Shown here in pieces: positions 27,968 through 37,179 of a stretch of DNA of 64,000 bases; the stretch's first letter is position 1; each line of letters begins with the position of its first letter. Made by a program: the position numbers and the translations under genes. The stretch comes from Psychrosphaera aestuarii (lineage in GTDB: Bacteria > Pseudomonadota > Gammaproteobacteria > Enterobacterales > Alteromonadaceae): positions 1,550,001-1,614,000 of the forward strand of contig NZ_CP072844.1 of the NCBI RefSeq assembly GCF_017948405.1, read 5' to 3'. The notes below the pieces were generated by a model that saw nothing but the letters and a program-made list of their open reading frames with translations, did no database searches and was not told where the DNA came from.

Positions 27968-28678
27968 ATGGCTAAACGACAAATTATTTTAGATACAGAA
28001 ACGACCGGTATCGACCCGAGAGCGGGACACCGAATTATTGAAATCGGTTGTATCGAGATGGTCAATCGCCGATTAACCGGAAATAACTTTCACGTTTATA
28101 TCGATCCTCAACGTGAAATTGAAGATGAAGCCATAGGTGTCCACGGCATTACTAATGAGTTTCTGAGAGGAAAACCTTTGTTCAGAGATATCGCCGATGA
28201 ATTTTTTGATTATATTCGAGGCGCAGAGTTAGTTATTCATAATGCACCTTTTGATATTGGGCATATGGATAATGAGTTTGGTATTTTGTGGCAAGACTGG
28301 ACACAAACTTCAGAATTTTGCGCAGTAGTCGATACCCTTGTAATGGCTCGTGATAAGCACCCAGGCCAAAAAAACAGTTTAGATGCATTATGTAGAAGAT
28401 ATGAAATCGATAACTCTCATCGAATGTTACATGGCGCATTGCTCGACTCCGAGATACTAGCTGATGTCTATTTACGTATGACTGGTGGTCAGGTAGCCAT
28501 GGATCTCGCACACCAATTAAAAGCTCAGCAGTTTGATGCGAGCGGTACAGTGCAGACTCAAATTAGACACCTAAAGGTAGTACAGGCTACAGACACAGAA
28601 TTACAAGAACATCAGTCAAGGTTAGACATAATAGAAAAAGAAGGTGGTACACCATTGTGGCGAACGTCTCAACATTAA
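27968..28678 (+). CDS. dnaQ: DNA polymerase III epsilon subunit (proofreading exonuclease)
   Basis: The 3'-5' proofreading exonuclease of the replicative polymerase. The 236-residue protein has ExoI ILDTETTGID (Asp9, Glu11), ExoII HNAPFDIGHMD and ExoIII-epsilon HGALLDSEILADVY. The C-terminal tail, which contacts the polymerase alpha subunit, is present. Its last 22 bases overlap the GTG start of the next gene, so the two are probably cotranscribed. Confidence 0.96.
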   Translation: MAKRQIILDTETTGIDPRAGHRIIEIGCIEMVNRRLTGNNFHVYIDPQREIEDEAIGVHGITNEFLRGKPLFRDIADEFFDYIRGAELVIHNAPFDIGHMDNEFGILWQDWTQTSEFCAVVDTLVMARDKHPGQKNSLDALCRRYEIDNSHRMLHGALLDSEILADVYLRMTGGQVAMDLAHQLKAQQFDASGTVQTQIRHLKVVQATDTELQEHQSRLDIIEKEGGTPLWRTSQH

Positions 28679-30156
28679 AAAACACTAGACATAAAGGCTT
28701 TACCTTTTCGTCCATTTTCCAAAAAGTGAAAAGTCTTTTTATATTGACTTTTTTGCTGAGCTACACCGTTTCGGCTATGCCAGGTGCTGCGCTACCAAAG
28801 GTTGTTAACCCCTTAAAGGCAGAAGCCCAACCAACGCTAGAAATGTTAAAAAACTTCAAAGGGCAAAATCAAATAAAGCTATTAAATAATAGATTTAGAA
28901 TTGACTATGAAGTTGACGAGCTATTGTTGCTTTTATTTCGAAAACACGGGTCATCACCCGTTGTATTAGTTAGACCGGACGGCTCTAAAATATATGTAAC
29001 GGCAGCTGAGACAGGCGAGGTAGACTGGCATGCCGATGTTAGTTACGACTTAATCAGGCTAAAAAATCCTATGCCAGGTCCTTGGCAAGCATTAGGTCGA
29101 ATAGAAGATACCAGTAAAATACTCGTCTTATCAGACGTACAGCTTATTGTTCAATCACTGCCTAAACAAGTTTTTCAAACAGAGCGGATCAAGGCCAAAG
29201 CAAATATTACTAATGCTAGTGCCCTTATAAAAGATCCCGCACTTCGCGATGTAGTGCGTTTACGTGCCTATTTATACTCTACTAACGACTCAACCTTAGA
29301 AAACTTTGGTGCTGGCATATACACCTTAGGGGAGTTTTTCGATGACGGTCGTGTCTTAGATGAACGTCCAAGAGATGGAGAGTTTACCGTACAATATGAC
29401 TTTAACTGTGAAGTTGGTCAATGGACGCCGAAATTTAGAGCAAATGCTGAGTTGTTCACTAGGGAATTAGTTCAAGAGGAAATTACGGTTTTACCCTCAC
29501 CAATTAGCTTTTCTGTGGTCAAGGCCGAAGGCGACGAAAAATATCATTATGTAACCATAGCGGCAGATGAAACTTATCTCGATAATGACTCACTGGTATT
29601 TCAAGGAACAATAACTTACCCCAATGGCGATGTTGAAACATTTCATTTAAATGAAAAACAAAGCCGAGAGTTGAGTTTGTTTCAAGCGGATTACGGTCAG
29701 TTTGAAGTAAAGACAGATGTGTTTGGTGTAGATAAATCGGGCCGAGAGTTTGTGCTGTCGCCACCATCTTTCACTTTTGCGACTGAAATACCTGATCCTA
29801 TAGTTGCAGAATCTAGTGGAGCGGGTAGTGAACAGGATAATGCAGTTACCGCAGAAAATATACTAACCGAGACTAACCAGTCTAACGACTCGCTCTCCCA
29901 GGAGCCTGTTGAGGAACCAGTGCCTGTTGCGCTAATTGTAATACTTAATTTAGTTATTTTAATTGTTGGCTTCTTATTTATATGGATCTTCGTTCTTAAA
30001 AACTCAATCCCAAATCCACTTAAATTAATAAAATTTAAAAAGAAAGCAAAAGATGCGGAAAAAGGCGATAAAGAAAATAAAGAAAAAGTGAGTGAAAAAG
30101 CACCAAAACAAGAAGGTTCTGATGATATTTTAGACCTTTCTTTGCCAGATGATTAG
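28657..30156 (+). CDS. TIGR03503-type conserved envelope protein, function unknown
   Basis: A 499-residue protein recognised as the TIGR03503 family of Vibrio, Shewanella and relatives, from the N-terminal part (VVLVRPDGSKIYV, MPGPWQALGRI) and its position after dnaQ. The GTG at 28657 is chosen because the following hydrophobic segment (SLFILTFLLSYTVSA, then MPGAALP) makes a signal peptide that the next ATG would destroy. The extracytoplasmic region is beta-rich. A single transmembrane helix follows (ALIVILNLVILIVGFLFIWI, about residues 428-448). The short cytoplasmic tail is rich in Lys and Glu. It overlaps dnaQ by 22 bases. Confidence 0.7.
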   Translation: MANVSTLKNTRHKGFTFSSIFQKVKSLFILTFLLSYTVSAMPGAALPKVVNPLKAEAQPTLEMLKNFKGQNQIKLLNNRFRIDYEVDELLLLLFRKHGSSPVVLVRPDGSKIYVTAAETGEVDWHADVSYDLIRLKNPMPGPWQALGRIEDTSKILVLSDVQLIVQSLPKQVFQTERIKAKANITNASALIKDPALRDVVRLRAYLYSTNDSTLENFGAGIYTLGEFFDDGRVLDERPRDGEFTVQYDFNCEVGQWTPKFRANAELFTRELVQEEITVLPSPISFSVVKAEGDEKYHYVTIAADETYLDNDSLVFQGTITYPNGDVETFHLNEKQSRELSLFQADYGQFEVKTDVFGVDKSGREFVLSPPSFTFATEIPDPIVAESSGAGSEQDNAVTAENILTETNQSNDSLSQEPVEEPVPVALIVILNLVILIVGFLFIWIFVLKNSIPNPLKLIKFKKKAKDAEKGDKENKEKVSEKAPKQEGSDDILDLSLPDD

Positions 30157-30193
30157 AAACTAAGCAAAAGAATCACTTTTTTACAAAAAGGTG

Positions 30194-30222
30194 TTGACGG
30201 TAGTGATTTCAAACTTTAATAT
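30194..30222 (+). promoter_or_regulatory. Promoter of the tRNA-Asp cluster
   Basis: TTGACG (30194-30199) and TAATAT (30217-30222) are separated by 17 bases and followed by the GC-rich discriminator CGCGCCG. This is typical of stringently controlled stable-RNA promoters, and it lies 43 bases before the first tRNA. Confidence 0.75.
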
Positions 30223-30265
30223 TCGCGCCGTTGTTTAGCAAAGCTGACAACAAGTGATAAGCAAC

Positions 30266-30342
30266 GGAGCGGTAGTTCAGTTGGTTAGAATACCGGCCTG
30301 TCACGCCGGGGGTCGCGAGTTCGAGTCTCGTCCGTTCCGCCA
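30266..30342 (+). tRNA. tRNA-Asp (GTC), copy 1
   Basis: A 77-base cloverleaf with encoded CCA. The anticodon stem CCGGC/GCCGG encloses CTGTCAC, so the anticodon is GTC (30300-30302). The flanks ACAAGTGAT (30250-30258) and ATCACTTGT (30345-30353) are perfect complements. Confidence 0.97.
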
Positions 30343-30379
30343 ACATCACTTGTGCAATGCTAAATAAGTAAACTAAGCT

Positions 30380-30456
30380 GGAGCGGTAGTTCAGTTGGTT
30401 AGAATACCGGCCTGTCACGCCGGGGGTCGCGAGTTCGAGTCTCGTCCGTTCCGCCA
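30380..30456 (+). tRNA. tRNA-Asp (GTC), copy 2
   Basis: Identical to copy 1, with CCA encoded. It is flanked by GTAAACTAAG (30368-30377) and CTTAGTTTAC (30457-30466), a perfect ten-base inverted repeat unrelated in sequence to the flanks of copy 1. Confidence 0.97.
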
Positions 30457-30481
30457 CTTAGTTTACAAAATATTATAGATT

Positions 30482-30558
30482 GGAGCGGTAGTTCAGTTGG
30501 TTAGAATACCGGCCTGTCACGCCGGGGGTCGCGAGTTCGAGTCTCGTCCGTTCCGCCA
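30482..30558 (+). tRNA. tRNA-Asp (GTC), copy 3
   Basis: Identical to copy 1, with CCA encoded. The flanks ATTATAGA (30472-30479) and TCTATAAT (30559-30566) are perfect complements. Confidence 0.97.
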
Positions 30559-30578
30559 TCTATAATGTCATCAAGGCT

Positions 30579-30655
30579 GGAGCGGTAGTTCAGTTGGTTA
30601 GAATACCGGCCTGTCACGCCGGGGGTCGCGAGTTCGAGTCTCGTCCGTTCCGCCA
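30579..30655 (+). tRNA. tRNA-Asp (GTC), copy 4
   Basis: Identical to copy 1, with CCA encoded. It is flanked by CATCAA and TTGATG, again complementary. No clear terminator follows. Confidence 0.97.
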
Positions 30656-30774
30656 CTTTGATGAAATCGATAAACTTTATTTTATCCCGAATAAAGAACC
30701 CATCTCCATATTCAGATAAACCGCACTTCAAATTTTGATATCTATCTATGCAGTAACATTTAATTTATGTTAAT

Positions 30775-30814
30775 TCCTTAAATCCTTAAATCCTTAAATC
30801 CTTAAATCCTTAAA
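30775..30814. repeat. Five 8-base tandem repeats TCCTTAAA
   Basis: Five exact head-to-tail copies of TCCTTAAA lie in the 288-base gap between the last tRNA-Asp and the amidohydrolase gene. Nothing else is recognisable in that gap except an AT-rich promoter-like stretch. Confidence 0.92.
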
Positions 30815-30943
30815 TGTGACATTTAACTTTTGTTAGCTAAAACCCGTCACTGAACGTATTTTTCTTGTTTCATTACATCAATTTTTTAATTATGTTATAC
30901 CTATAAAAATAACTAGATTTAATAATAACAAGAGGAAACTGCC

Positions 30944-32323
30944 ATGCGTAAAATCGCATTTAGTACGACCTTGATTGCTTCAGCTATTCTTGCCGGGTGT
31001 ACGGGCATTGAAGCACAAGATCCGAAAGTAGAAATCGATCCGAATCCATATCCAAGTACCTACCAACCGATGACACAAATGACGACCTTAATTAAAGGCG
31101 CAACCGTGTTAACAGGCACAGGTGAATTATTAGAAAACTCAGATGTATTGCTAGTAGACGGCAAAATTTCTGCAGTAGGTGCTGATATAGAGCATGGTAG
31201 TGCCACCGTTATCGACGGTAAAGGTAAATGGGTAACACCTGGAATAATTGACGTTCATTCACATTTAGGCGTTTATCCATCGCCAAGTGTTGAATCGCAC
31301 AGCGATGGTAACGAAGCAACAGCGCCAGTAACTGCTGAAGTTTGGGCAGAACATTCAGTGTGGCCACAAGACCCAGGTTTTGAAGCTGCACGTGCAGGTG
31401 GTATCACAACACTTCAATTGTTACCAGGCTCTGCCAATTTAATAGGCGGTCGAGGTGTGACCTTAAAAAATGTTCCTTCACATACTATGCAAGGAATGAA
31501 ATTCCCAGACGCACCATATGGTTTAAAAATGGCTTGTGGTGAAAACCCGAAGCGTGTTTATGGCAGCAAAAGTATTTCTCCATCAACTCGAATGGGCAAC
31601 ATGGCTGGGTATCGCCAAGCTTGGGCAGATGCCGAAGAGTATAAACGTGCATGGGAAAAGTATGAACGCGACTATCAAGCGGGTAAAAACCCAGAAGCGC
31701 CTGCTAGAGACTTAACACTAGATACGCTAAAAGGTGTATTAGACGGTGATATTAAAATTCATAACCATTGCTATAAAGCAGAAGAAATGGCGATGATGAT
31801 TGATCTTGGTAAAGAGTTTAATTATCACTCGGGCACATTCCATCACGCAATTGAAGCCTACAAAATTGGTGATTTGTTGGCTGAGAACGGCAACTGTGCA
31901 GCAATGTGGCCAGATTGGTGGGGTTTCAAGATGGAAGCTTACGACATGATACTAGAGAATGTTGCCGTGGTTGATTCGTTCAAAAACTCCTGTGCAATTG
32001 TTCACTCCGATTCAGGAACAAGTATTCAGCGTCTTAACCAAGAAGCAGCAAAAGTAATGTATCGAGCCAATGAAAATGGTTTTGAGCTTACCGAAGCCGA
32101 TGCTATTAAGTGGATAACTTACAACGCGGCGAAATCACTTGGTATCGAAAACAAAACCGGCTCTTTAGAAAAAGGCAAGGCGGGCGATGTTGTCATTTGG
32201 AATCAAAGCCCGTTTAGCTCATATGCAATAGCAGAGCAGGTATTTGTTGATGGCGCAAAAGTATTTGACGCAAACGACGATGCTTACAAAGCGAAGAGCG
32301 ACTTTTTACTAGGTCAGCAATAA
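30944..32323 (+). CDS. Amidohydrolase-family lipoprotein
   Basis: A 459-residue metal-dependent amidohydrolase. The lipobox ILAGC (acylated Cys19) predicts a periplasm-facing lipoprotein. The TIM-barrel metal ligands are visible: HxH in DVHSHLG, a His in HNHCYKAEE, HSGTFHHAIE, and the late Asp in IVHSDSG. The short flanking beta-sandwich segments (TLIKGATVLTGTGE, GDVVIWNQSPF) fit the imidazolonepropionase/dihydroorotase-like branch. AGAGGAAA precedes the ATG. It forms a pair with the next gene, ten bases away. Substrate unknown; a peptide or dipeptide is possible. Confidence 0.85.
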   Translation: MRKIAFSTTLIASAILAGCTGIEAQDPKVEIDPNPYPSTYQPMTQMTTLIKGATVLTGTGELLENSDVLLVDGKISAVGADIEHGSATVIDGKGKWVTPGIIDVHSHLGVYPSPSVESHSDGNEATAPVTAEVWAEHSVWPQDPGFEAARAGGITTLQLLPGSANLIGGRGVTLKNVPSHTMQGMKFPDAPYGLKMACGENPKRVYGSKSISPSTRMGNMAGYRQAWADAEEYKRAWEKYERDYQAGKNPEAPARDLTLDTLKGVLDGDIKIHNHCYKAEEMAMMIDLGKEFNYHSGTFHHAIEAYKIGDLLAENGNCAAMWPDWWGFKMEAYDMILENVAVVDSFKNSCAIVHSDSGTSIQRLNQEAAKVMYRANENGFELTEADAIKWITYNAAKSLGIENKTGSLEKGKAGDVVIWNQSPFSSYAIAEQVFVDGAKVFDANDDAYKAKSDFLLGQQ

Positions 32324-32333
32324 GGAGATAATC

Positions 32334-33578
32334 ATGAAAAAGTTAAAATTATCATTAGTTTTTGCTGCCTTAACTGCAAGCTTTACTACGCTAGCGGACT
32401 CAGTAGCAATCACCAATACAACAGTATACACAGGTACAGAACAAGGCGTATTAACTGGCGCAAATGTTGTTATTGAAGACGGAAAAGTTGTTTCAATTAA
32501 CCCTGCAGAATTGAATGTAGACTCAACCGTTGATGGTCAAGGTCGTATATTAACGGCAGGCTTTATCTCTTCTTTAAATCAGCTAGGTTTGGTTGAAGTA
32601 GATGCAGTATCGGCTTCTCGTGATATGTCGGCGAAAAAAGGCGGTATATCATTTGAACCATTTTTAGCCTTCAACCCAAATAGCACCTTAATTCCGTTCT
32701 CTCGCAAAGGTGGCATTACTCATAGTGTGATTGCACCTCGCGGCAGTGAAGGGATTTGGGCTGGTCAGGTATTTACAGCTAGCCTTTCAGGTGAGTACGA
32801 CAGCGTTGTTGATACGAACACGGCAACATTGGCCTATTTTGGCTCTGAACGTCGAGGCTCACGAGCATCTAGCTTAGCAACATTTGAAAAAGAACTTCAA
32901 GATCAGCTAGATAAGCTTAAAAAAGCGAAAGAAAAGTCGAAAGACGATGATAAAAAAGACAGCAAAGCTCCAAGTAAAGAAGAGCAAATCTTAACTTCAC
33001 TGCTAGATGGTTCAAAGCCATTAATTGCTGACGTTGAGCGAGCAACTGACATTCTTCACTTGCTTAAATTAAAAGAGCGCTTTGGTTTAAACCTTGTTTT
33101 GTCTGGTGCCAAAGATGCTGTTCGTGTAAAAGATCAAATTGCTGAAGCGGGTGTTCCTGTAATTATGGAAAGTCTATCAAACCTTCCAGGCAGTTTTGAT
33201 TCATTGAATGCATCGTTAGAAAACGCGGCGGAATTAGAGCGAGCAGGCGTAAAGCTAATACTGACTCAACCTGATACCCATTTAAGCTATAACCTTCGTA
33301 CAGACGCCGGCGTTGCAATTGCAAATGGCTTATCGCGAGAGGGGGCATTAAATGCGGTAACGAAAAATGTTGCTGATGTGTTTGGGCTTCCTGGCGGTGT
33401 TGTTGCTGAAGGCCAACCAGCTAACCTAGTACTGTGGAGCGGCGACCCGTTTGAAATTAGTACAAAAGTTGAAAATATTTGGATTGATGGCGAACAAGTA
33501 ACAACTGAATCTCGTCAAGACAAATTACGCGATCGTTATACCTCTAAAGAGAAAAAACCACGCGGTTATATAAAGTAA
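32334..33578 (+). CDS. Amidohydrolase-like periplasmic protein lacking the HxH metal motif
   Basis: A 414-residue partner of the preceding gene with a Sec signal peptide (LSLVFAALTASFTTLADS). The amidohydrolase framework is recognisable at both ends (GANVVIEDGKVVSI; GVVAEGQPANLVLWSGDPFE). Where the first paralogue has HSH after the first barrel strand, this one reads GFISSLNQLGLVEVD, and the later His ligands are also absent, so catalysis by the usual mechanism is unlikely. A Lys/Asp-rich insert (KKAKEKSKDDDKKDSK, about residues 200-220) interrupts the barrel. A strong AAGGAG precedes the ATG, and a terminator follows. Confidence 0.8.
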   Translation: MKKLKLSLVFAALTASFTTLADSVAITNTTVYTGTEQGVLTGANVVIEDGKVVSINPAELNVDSTVDGQGRILTAGFISSLNQLGLVEVDAVSASRDMSAKKGGISFEPFLAFNPNSTLIPFSRKGGITHSVIAPRGSEGIWAGQVFTASLSGEYDSVVDTNTATLAYFGSERRGSRASSLATFEKELQDQLDKLKKAKEKSKDDDKKDSKAPSKEEQILTSLLDGSKPLIADVERATDILHLLKLKERFGLNLVLSGAKDAVRVKDQIAEAGVPVIMESLSNLPGSFDSLNASLENAAELERAGVKLILTQPDTHLSYNLRTDAGVAIANGLSREGALNAVTKNVADVFGLPGGVVAEGQPANLVLWSGDPFEISTKVENIWIDGEQVTTESRQDKLRDRYTSKEKKPRGYIK

Positions 33579-33605
33579 ATATTCAAGCATTTACTTATAA
33601 ATCAC

Positions 33606-33633
33606 AGGTCAGCTAGTCAGCTGGCCTTTTTTT
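33606..33633 (+). terminator. Terminator after the amidohydrolase pair
   Basis: AGGTCAGCT / AGCTGGCCT is followed by T7, 28 bases after the stop. Confidence 0.88.
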
Positions 33634-33693
33634 ATTCCAAATTTGCATATCGTGTTTGGCTTTTGGTTATATTAATTCTAGCGAATAGCTTTT

Positions 33694-33713
33694 ATATTAG
33701 GTTCCTCTAATAT
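33694..33713. promoter_or_regulatory. Inverted repeat upstream of the MMPL/RND operon
   Basis: ATATTAG (33694-33700) and CTAATAT (33707-33713) are complementary arms. Two nearby direct copies of TATAGTATT follow. The cluster lies 45-65 bases before the RND gene start and may hold its promoter and operator. Confidence 0.35.
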
Positions 33714-33759
33714 AGTATTGTCGACTATAGTATTAGTGACATACAAACGAGAAACCTTT

Positions 33760-36321
33760 ATGAAACCCGTAATATCTTCCTCCATCCAGCTAAGTTTAGA
33801 TCACGCTAAAAAAATCTATGCGCTAATGTTGGTTTTTGTCATTATCGCGCTTTTCCAAATGCCATCTATTCAAATAGATACTGATCCGGAGAATATGTTA
33901 CCGGCAGATAACGCTGCAAGAGTTTTTCATAATCAAACGAAAACAGATTTTTTAATGCACGACTCGATAGTTGTTGGCGCGGTAGAAAAAACAGATAACG
34001 GGGTATTTAACCCGGCAACGCTTAATGAAATAGCAGCGCTTACAAAAAATATAATGACGTTAGACGGTGTGATATCAAAAGATGTGATGTCGTTATCAGT
34101 TGTCGATAATGTCACACAGGAGTTAACACCTTCCGGTGCGAGCGCAATTCGCTTTGAATGGTTAATGAATCAAGCGCCAGATAATATAGAAGCCTCTCAA
34201 GCCGTTTTAGAAAAGATAAAGAAACTTCCTTTATTAAATAATACGTTAGCATCAGAAAACGGTAAGGCTGTTGCGATTTATGTGCCGATTGCCGACAAAA
34301 ATAAAAGCTATGTAATTGCGCAGCAAATTCAACAAAGCATCGACGGTTTTGATACTACGGCTCAGTGGCATATAACTGGACTGCCTGTAGCAGAAGATAG
34401 ATTCGGCTATGAAATGTTTGTGCAAATGGGTATTTCAGCGCCATTAGCGGGGCTTGCGATATTTATTTTATTGTTTGTATTGTTTAGAAACTTTAAGTTT
34501 ATTACCGCGGCAATGGTCGTGGCGATGACAACTGTAATTATAACAATGGGTTTGTTAATTGGTATGGGCTTCACGGTGCATATTATGTCATCCATGATTG
34601 CAATATTTCTTATGCCAATCGCCGTCGTTGATTCAGTGCACATTATGTCTGAGTTTGCTGATCGCTATAAAGACGGGCAAGACAAAAAAGCAGTAATAAA
34701 AACAGTTGTTGAAGAACTATTTAGACCTATGCTTTTCACATCAGTAACGTCAACAGTAGGCTTTTTATCTTTAATGTTAACGCCAATACCGCCGGTACAG
34801 GTGTTTGGTGCATTTATTGGCTTTGGTATTATTTTGGCTTTTGTAACCACAATACTGTTTGTACCGGCTTATATAAGTCGTATGTCTACCGAGTCTCTTA
34901 AAAAATTACAAGAATCACATCAGCATAGCTTAGAGAACAAGAGTGGTTTGTCAGCCTTTGTACATGCAATTGGTGAAGTTGCGAAAAAGCGTCAGTTCTT
35001 ACATATCGTCATTTTTGGATTAGTGTTTGTTTGGTCGGTTATTGGTATAGGTAAAATACAAATAAATGATAATCCGGTACGATGGTTTAAAGCGGATCAT
35101 CCTATTCGAGTTGCAGATAAAGAGTTAAATGAACAATTTGCTGGCACATACGACGCTTATTTTGTACTAGAAGACAATAGTGAACTACCTACCGTTGAGA
35201 GCCTATTCAATCAAGCTTCATTGCCTAAGTCTTTAATAGATTGGAGCCAACAGGCATTAGATGACGTTTTAGCGAACGATCGTTCTAACAAAAACAGTAG
35301 CGATAAATTAAGCCAATTAGTCTACAAAATTGAAGATAAACTTTTTGAAACAACTAATGATGACGAAGTACGCTTTTTAGAATCTACATTAAAAACAATA
35401 GAGTCGGCTCAGCAGTCGGCGAAACGATTTACCTCACCTGAAGTGCTCAAATATATAGAGAACTTACAAACGCATTTATCAACAACCGGTTTGGTGGGTA
35501 AATCAAACTCACTTGCGGATATTGTAAAAGTGGTGAATAGAGAGTTGCGTAGCGGAGAGAATAAAGATTATCAGCTACCGAATTCGGCCAATGGTGTTGC
35601 ACAGACATTAATTCAATATCAATCATCTCATCGTCCAGGCGACCTATGGCACTTTGTAACGCCAGATTATCGAAAAAGCTTAATTTGGTTACAATTAACA
35701 AGTGGCGACAATCAGCATATGACAGCAGTGATCGAGTCAATGGATAGCTATATTGCATCTAATCCACTACCAAAAAATATTTCAACGGGATGGGCTGGCA
35801 AGGCTTACTTAAATGTAGCGTGGCAAGAGCAGATGGTAACGGGCATGTTAGATAGTTTGATCAGTGCTTTTGTTATTGTCTTTATTATGATGGTTTTATT
35901 ATTTAGATCAGTTCTTTACGGCGTCTTGGCCATGTTGCCACTAACCATTACTATTTCGTTTATTTACGGCTTAATTGGTTGGATCGGCAAAGATTATGAT
36001 ATGCCAATTGCCGTATTGTCTGCGTTAACATTAGGTCTATCGGTCGATTTTGCTATTCACTTTTTAGAACGCGCCAGAAGCGCTTTAAAAGAAACCGGTT
36101 CGATAAAAGATACCATCAATGTAATGTTTGGCGAACCGGCCAATGCAATCACCAAGAATGCTGCGGTAGTGGCATTAGGTTTTACACCATTGTTGTTTGC
36201 ACCATTAGTACCGTACGTCACTGTAGGCGTGTTTTTGGCTAGCATAATGGCAGTATCAGCTCTGGTTACACTAATATTATTACCCGCTGTACTTACTCTT
36301 ATTAACCGAGGTAAAGCATGA
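33760..36321 (+). CDS. MMPL-type RND superfamily exporter
   Basis: An 853-residue inner-membrane protein of the RND superfamily, MMPL-like branch (predicted exporters, COG1033 type). It has two repeats, each with a helix, a large periplasmic loop and a bundle of five helices. The charged transmembrane motifs are VDSVHIMSEF (about residue 290) and GLSVDFAIHFLERA (about residue 760). Members carry lipids, hopanoids or other hydrophobic cargo driven by the proton gradient. A TTG at 33718 would lengthen the frame; the ATG at 33760 is chosen because the first helix then starts normally. The stop overlaps the next start as ATGA. Confidence 0.87.
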   Translation: MKPVISSSIQLSLDHAKKIYALMLVFVIIALFQMPSIQIDTDPENMLPADNAARVFHNQTKTDFLMHDSIVVGAVEKTDNGVFNPATLNEIAALTKNIMTLDGVISKDVMSLSVVDNVTQELTPSGASAIRFEWLMNQAPDNIEASQAVLEKIKKLPLLNNTLASENGKAVAIYVPIADKNKSYVIAQQIQQSIDGFDTTAQWHITGLPVAEDRFGYEMFVQMGISAPLAGLAIFILLFVLFRNFKFITAAMVVAMTTVIITMGLLIGMGFTVHIMSSMIAIFLMPIAVVDSVHIMSEFADRYKDGQDKKAVIKTVVEELFRPMLFTSVTSTVGFLSLMLTPIPPVQVFGAFIGFGIILAFVTTILFVPAYISRMSTESLKKLQESHQHSLENKSGLSAFVHAIGEVAKKRQFLHIVIFGLVFVWSVIGIGKIQINDNPVRWFKADHPIRVADKELNEQFAGTYDAYFVLEDNSELPTVESLFNQASLPKSLIDWSQQALDDVLANDRSNKNSSDKLSQLVYKIEDKLFETTNDDEVRFLESTLKTIESAQQSAKRFTSPEVLKYIENLQTHLSTTGLVGKSNSLADIVKVVNRELRSGENKDYQLPNSANGVAQTLIQYQSSHRPGDLWHFVTPDYRKSLIWLQLTSGDNQHMTAVIESMDSYIASNPLPKNISTGWAGKAYLNVAWQEQMVTGMLDSLISAFVIVFIMMVLLFRSVLYGVLAMLPLTITISFIYGLIGWIGKDYDMPIAVLSALTLGLSVDFAIHFLERARSALKETGSIKDTINVMFGEPANAITKNAAVVALGFTPLLFAPLVPYVTVGVFLASIMAVSALVTLILLPAVLTLINRGKA

Positions 36322-37163
36322 ATAATTTAAAACAACTTTCTCTAACTGTCGCGACTGGTTTATTAGCCATAGGGCTGCAGGCACCGTTTAGCTTTATTAC
36401 GCAAGCTCAAGAGGCTGATAAACGTACAGATGTAATTAGTGCACAGGAAATTATTAATAAGGCTGAATTAGCCGCTTATTATGCCGGTAATGACGGTAAG
36501 ACTCAGGCTAGAATGATGATCATTGATGAGCAAGATCGTCGTCAAGTCCGTCAATTTACTATTTTACGTAAAGACGTTGAAGATGGTGGCGATCAAAAAA
36601 TGCTTGTTTTTTTCTCTCGCCCAGCCGACGTAAGTGGCATGGTTTTTCGTGTCGAGAAACGTAACAAAATATCAGAGGATGATGATCGCTGGTTGTACTT
36701 ACCTGGTTTAGATTTAGTAAAACGAATTTCAGCTGGGGATAAGCGCACTTCATTTGTGGGTTCTCATTTCTTTTATGAGGATGTGTCAGGACGCTCAACT
36801 AAAGCAGATACCTTTGAGCTCATTTCACAAAATGATACTCGATATATATTGAAGGCAACGCCTAAACAGCCAAATGAAGTGGAATTTAATTACTACCAGA
36901 TCGAAATTGATAAACAGACCTACTTACCTATGCTTATTGATTTTTATGACTCAAACAATAACAAATACCGTAGTGTGGAGACGCTAGAAACAGAAACAAT
37001 TTCAGGTCACGTTACCGTTACTAAGTCAAAAATCACCGATCTCAAGGCGGGAGGTTACACCTTGATGGAGTTTCGTAATATTAGCTATGACATTGGATTA
37101 CCAGATAGCATATTTACCGAGCGTAGCTTAAAAACGCCACCTGTCGAATGGTTAAGAAAGTAG
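36318..37163 (+). CDS. LolA-like outer-membrane lipoprotein-sorting protein
   Basis: A 281-residue periplasmic protein with an N-terminal signal peptide (residues about 1-30). The domain is of the LolA-like type (PF17131-like): an open beta-sheet cradle for hydrophobic ligands. DRWLYLPGLDLVKRIS and SFVGSHFFYEDVSGR are characteristic. It is translationally coupled to the RND gene, so it is the likely periplasmic cargo carrier for that exporter. It is not LolA itself. Confidence 0.85.
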   Translation: MNNLKQLSLTVATGLLAIGLQAPFSFITQAQEADKRTDVISAQEIINKAELAAYYAGNDGKTQARMMIIDEQDRRQVRQFTILRKDVEDGGDQKMLVFFSRPADVSGMVFRVEKRNKISEDDDRWLYLPGLDLVKRISAGDKRTSFVGSHFFYEDVSGRSTKADTFELISQNDTRYILKATPKQPNEVEFNYYQIEIDKQTYLPMLIDFYDSNNNKYRSVETLETETISGHVTVTKSKITDLKAGGYTLMEFRNISYDIGLPDSIFTERSLKTPPVEWLRK

Positions 37164-37179
37164 AGTGTGAGAAGTTGAT

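Noticed and set aside
30209..30731. Minus-strand reading frames across the tRNA-Asp cluster that repeat the peptide AERTRLELATPGVTGRYSNQ
   Set aside because: They are antisense to the tRNA genes; the repeated peptide is the translated complement of tRNA-Asp and a known source of false gene calls.
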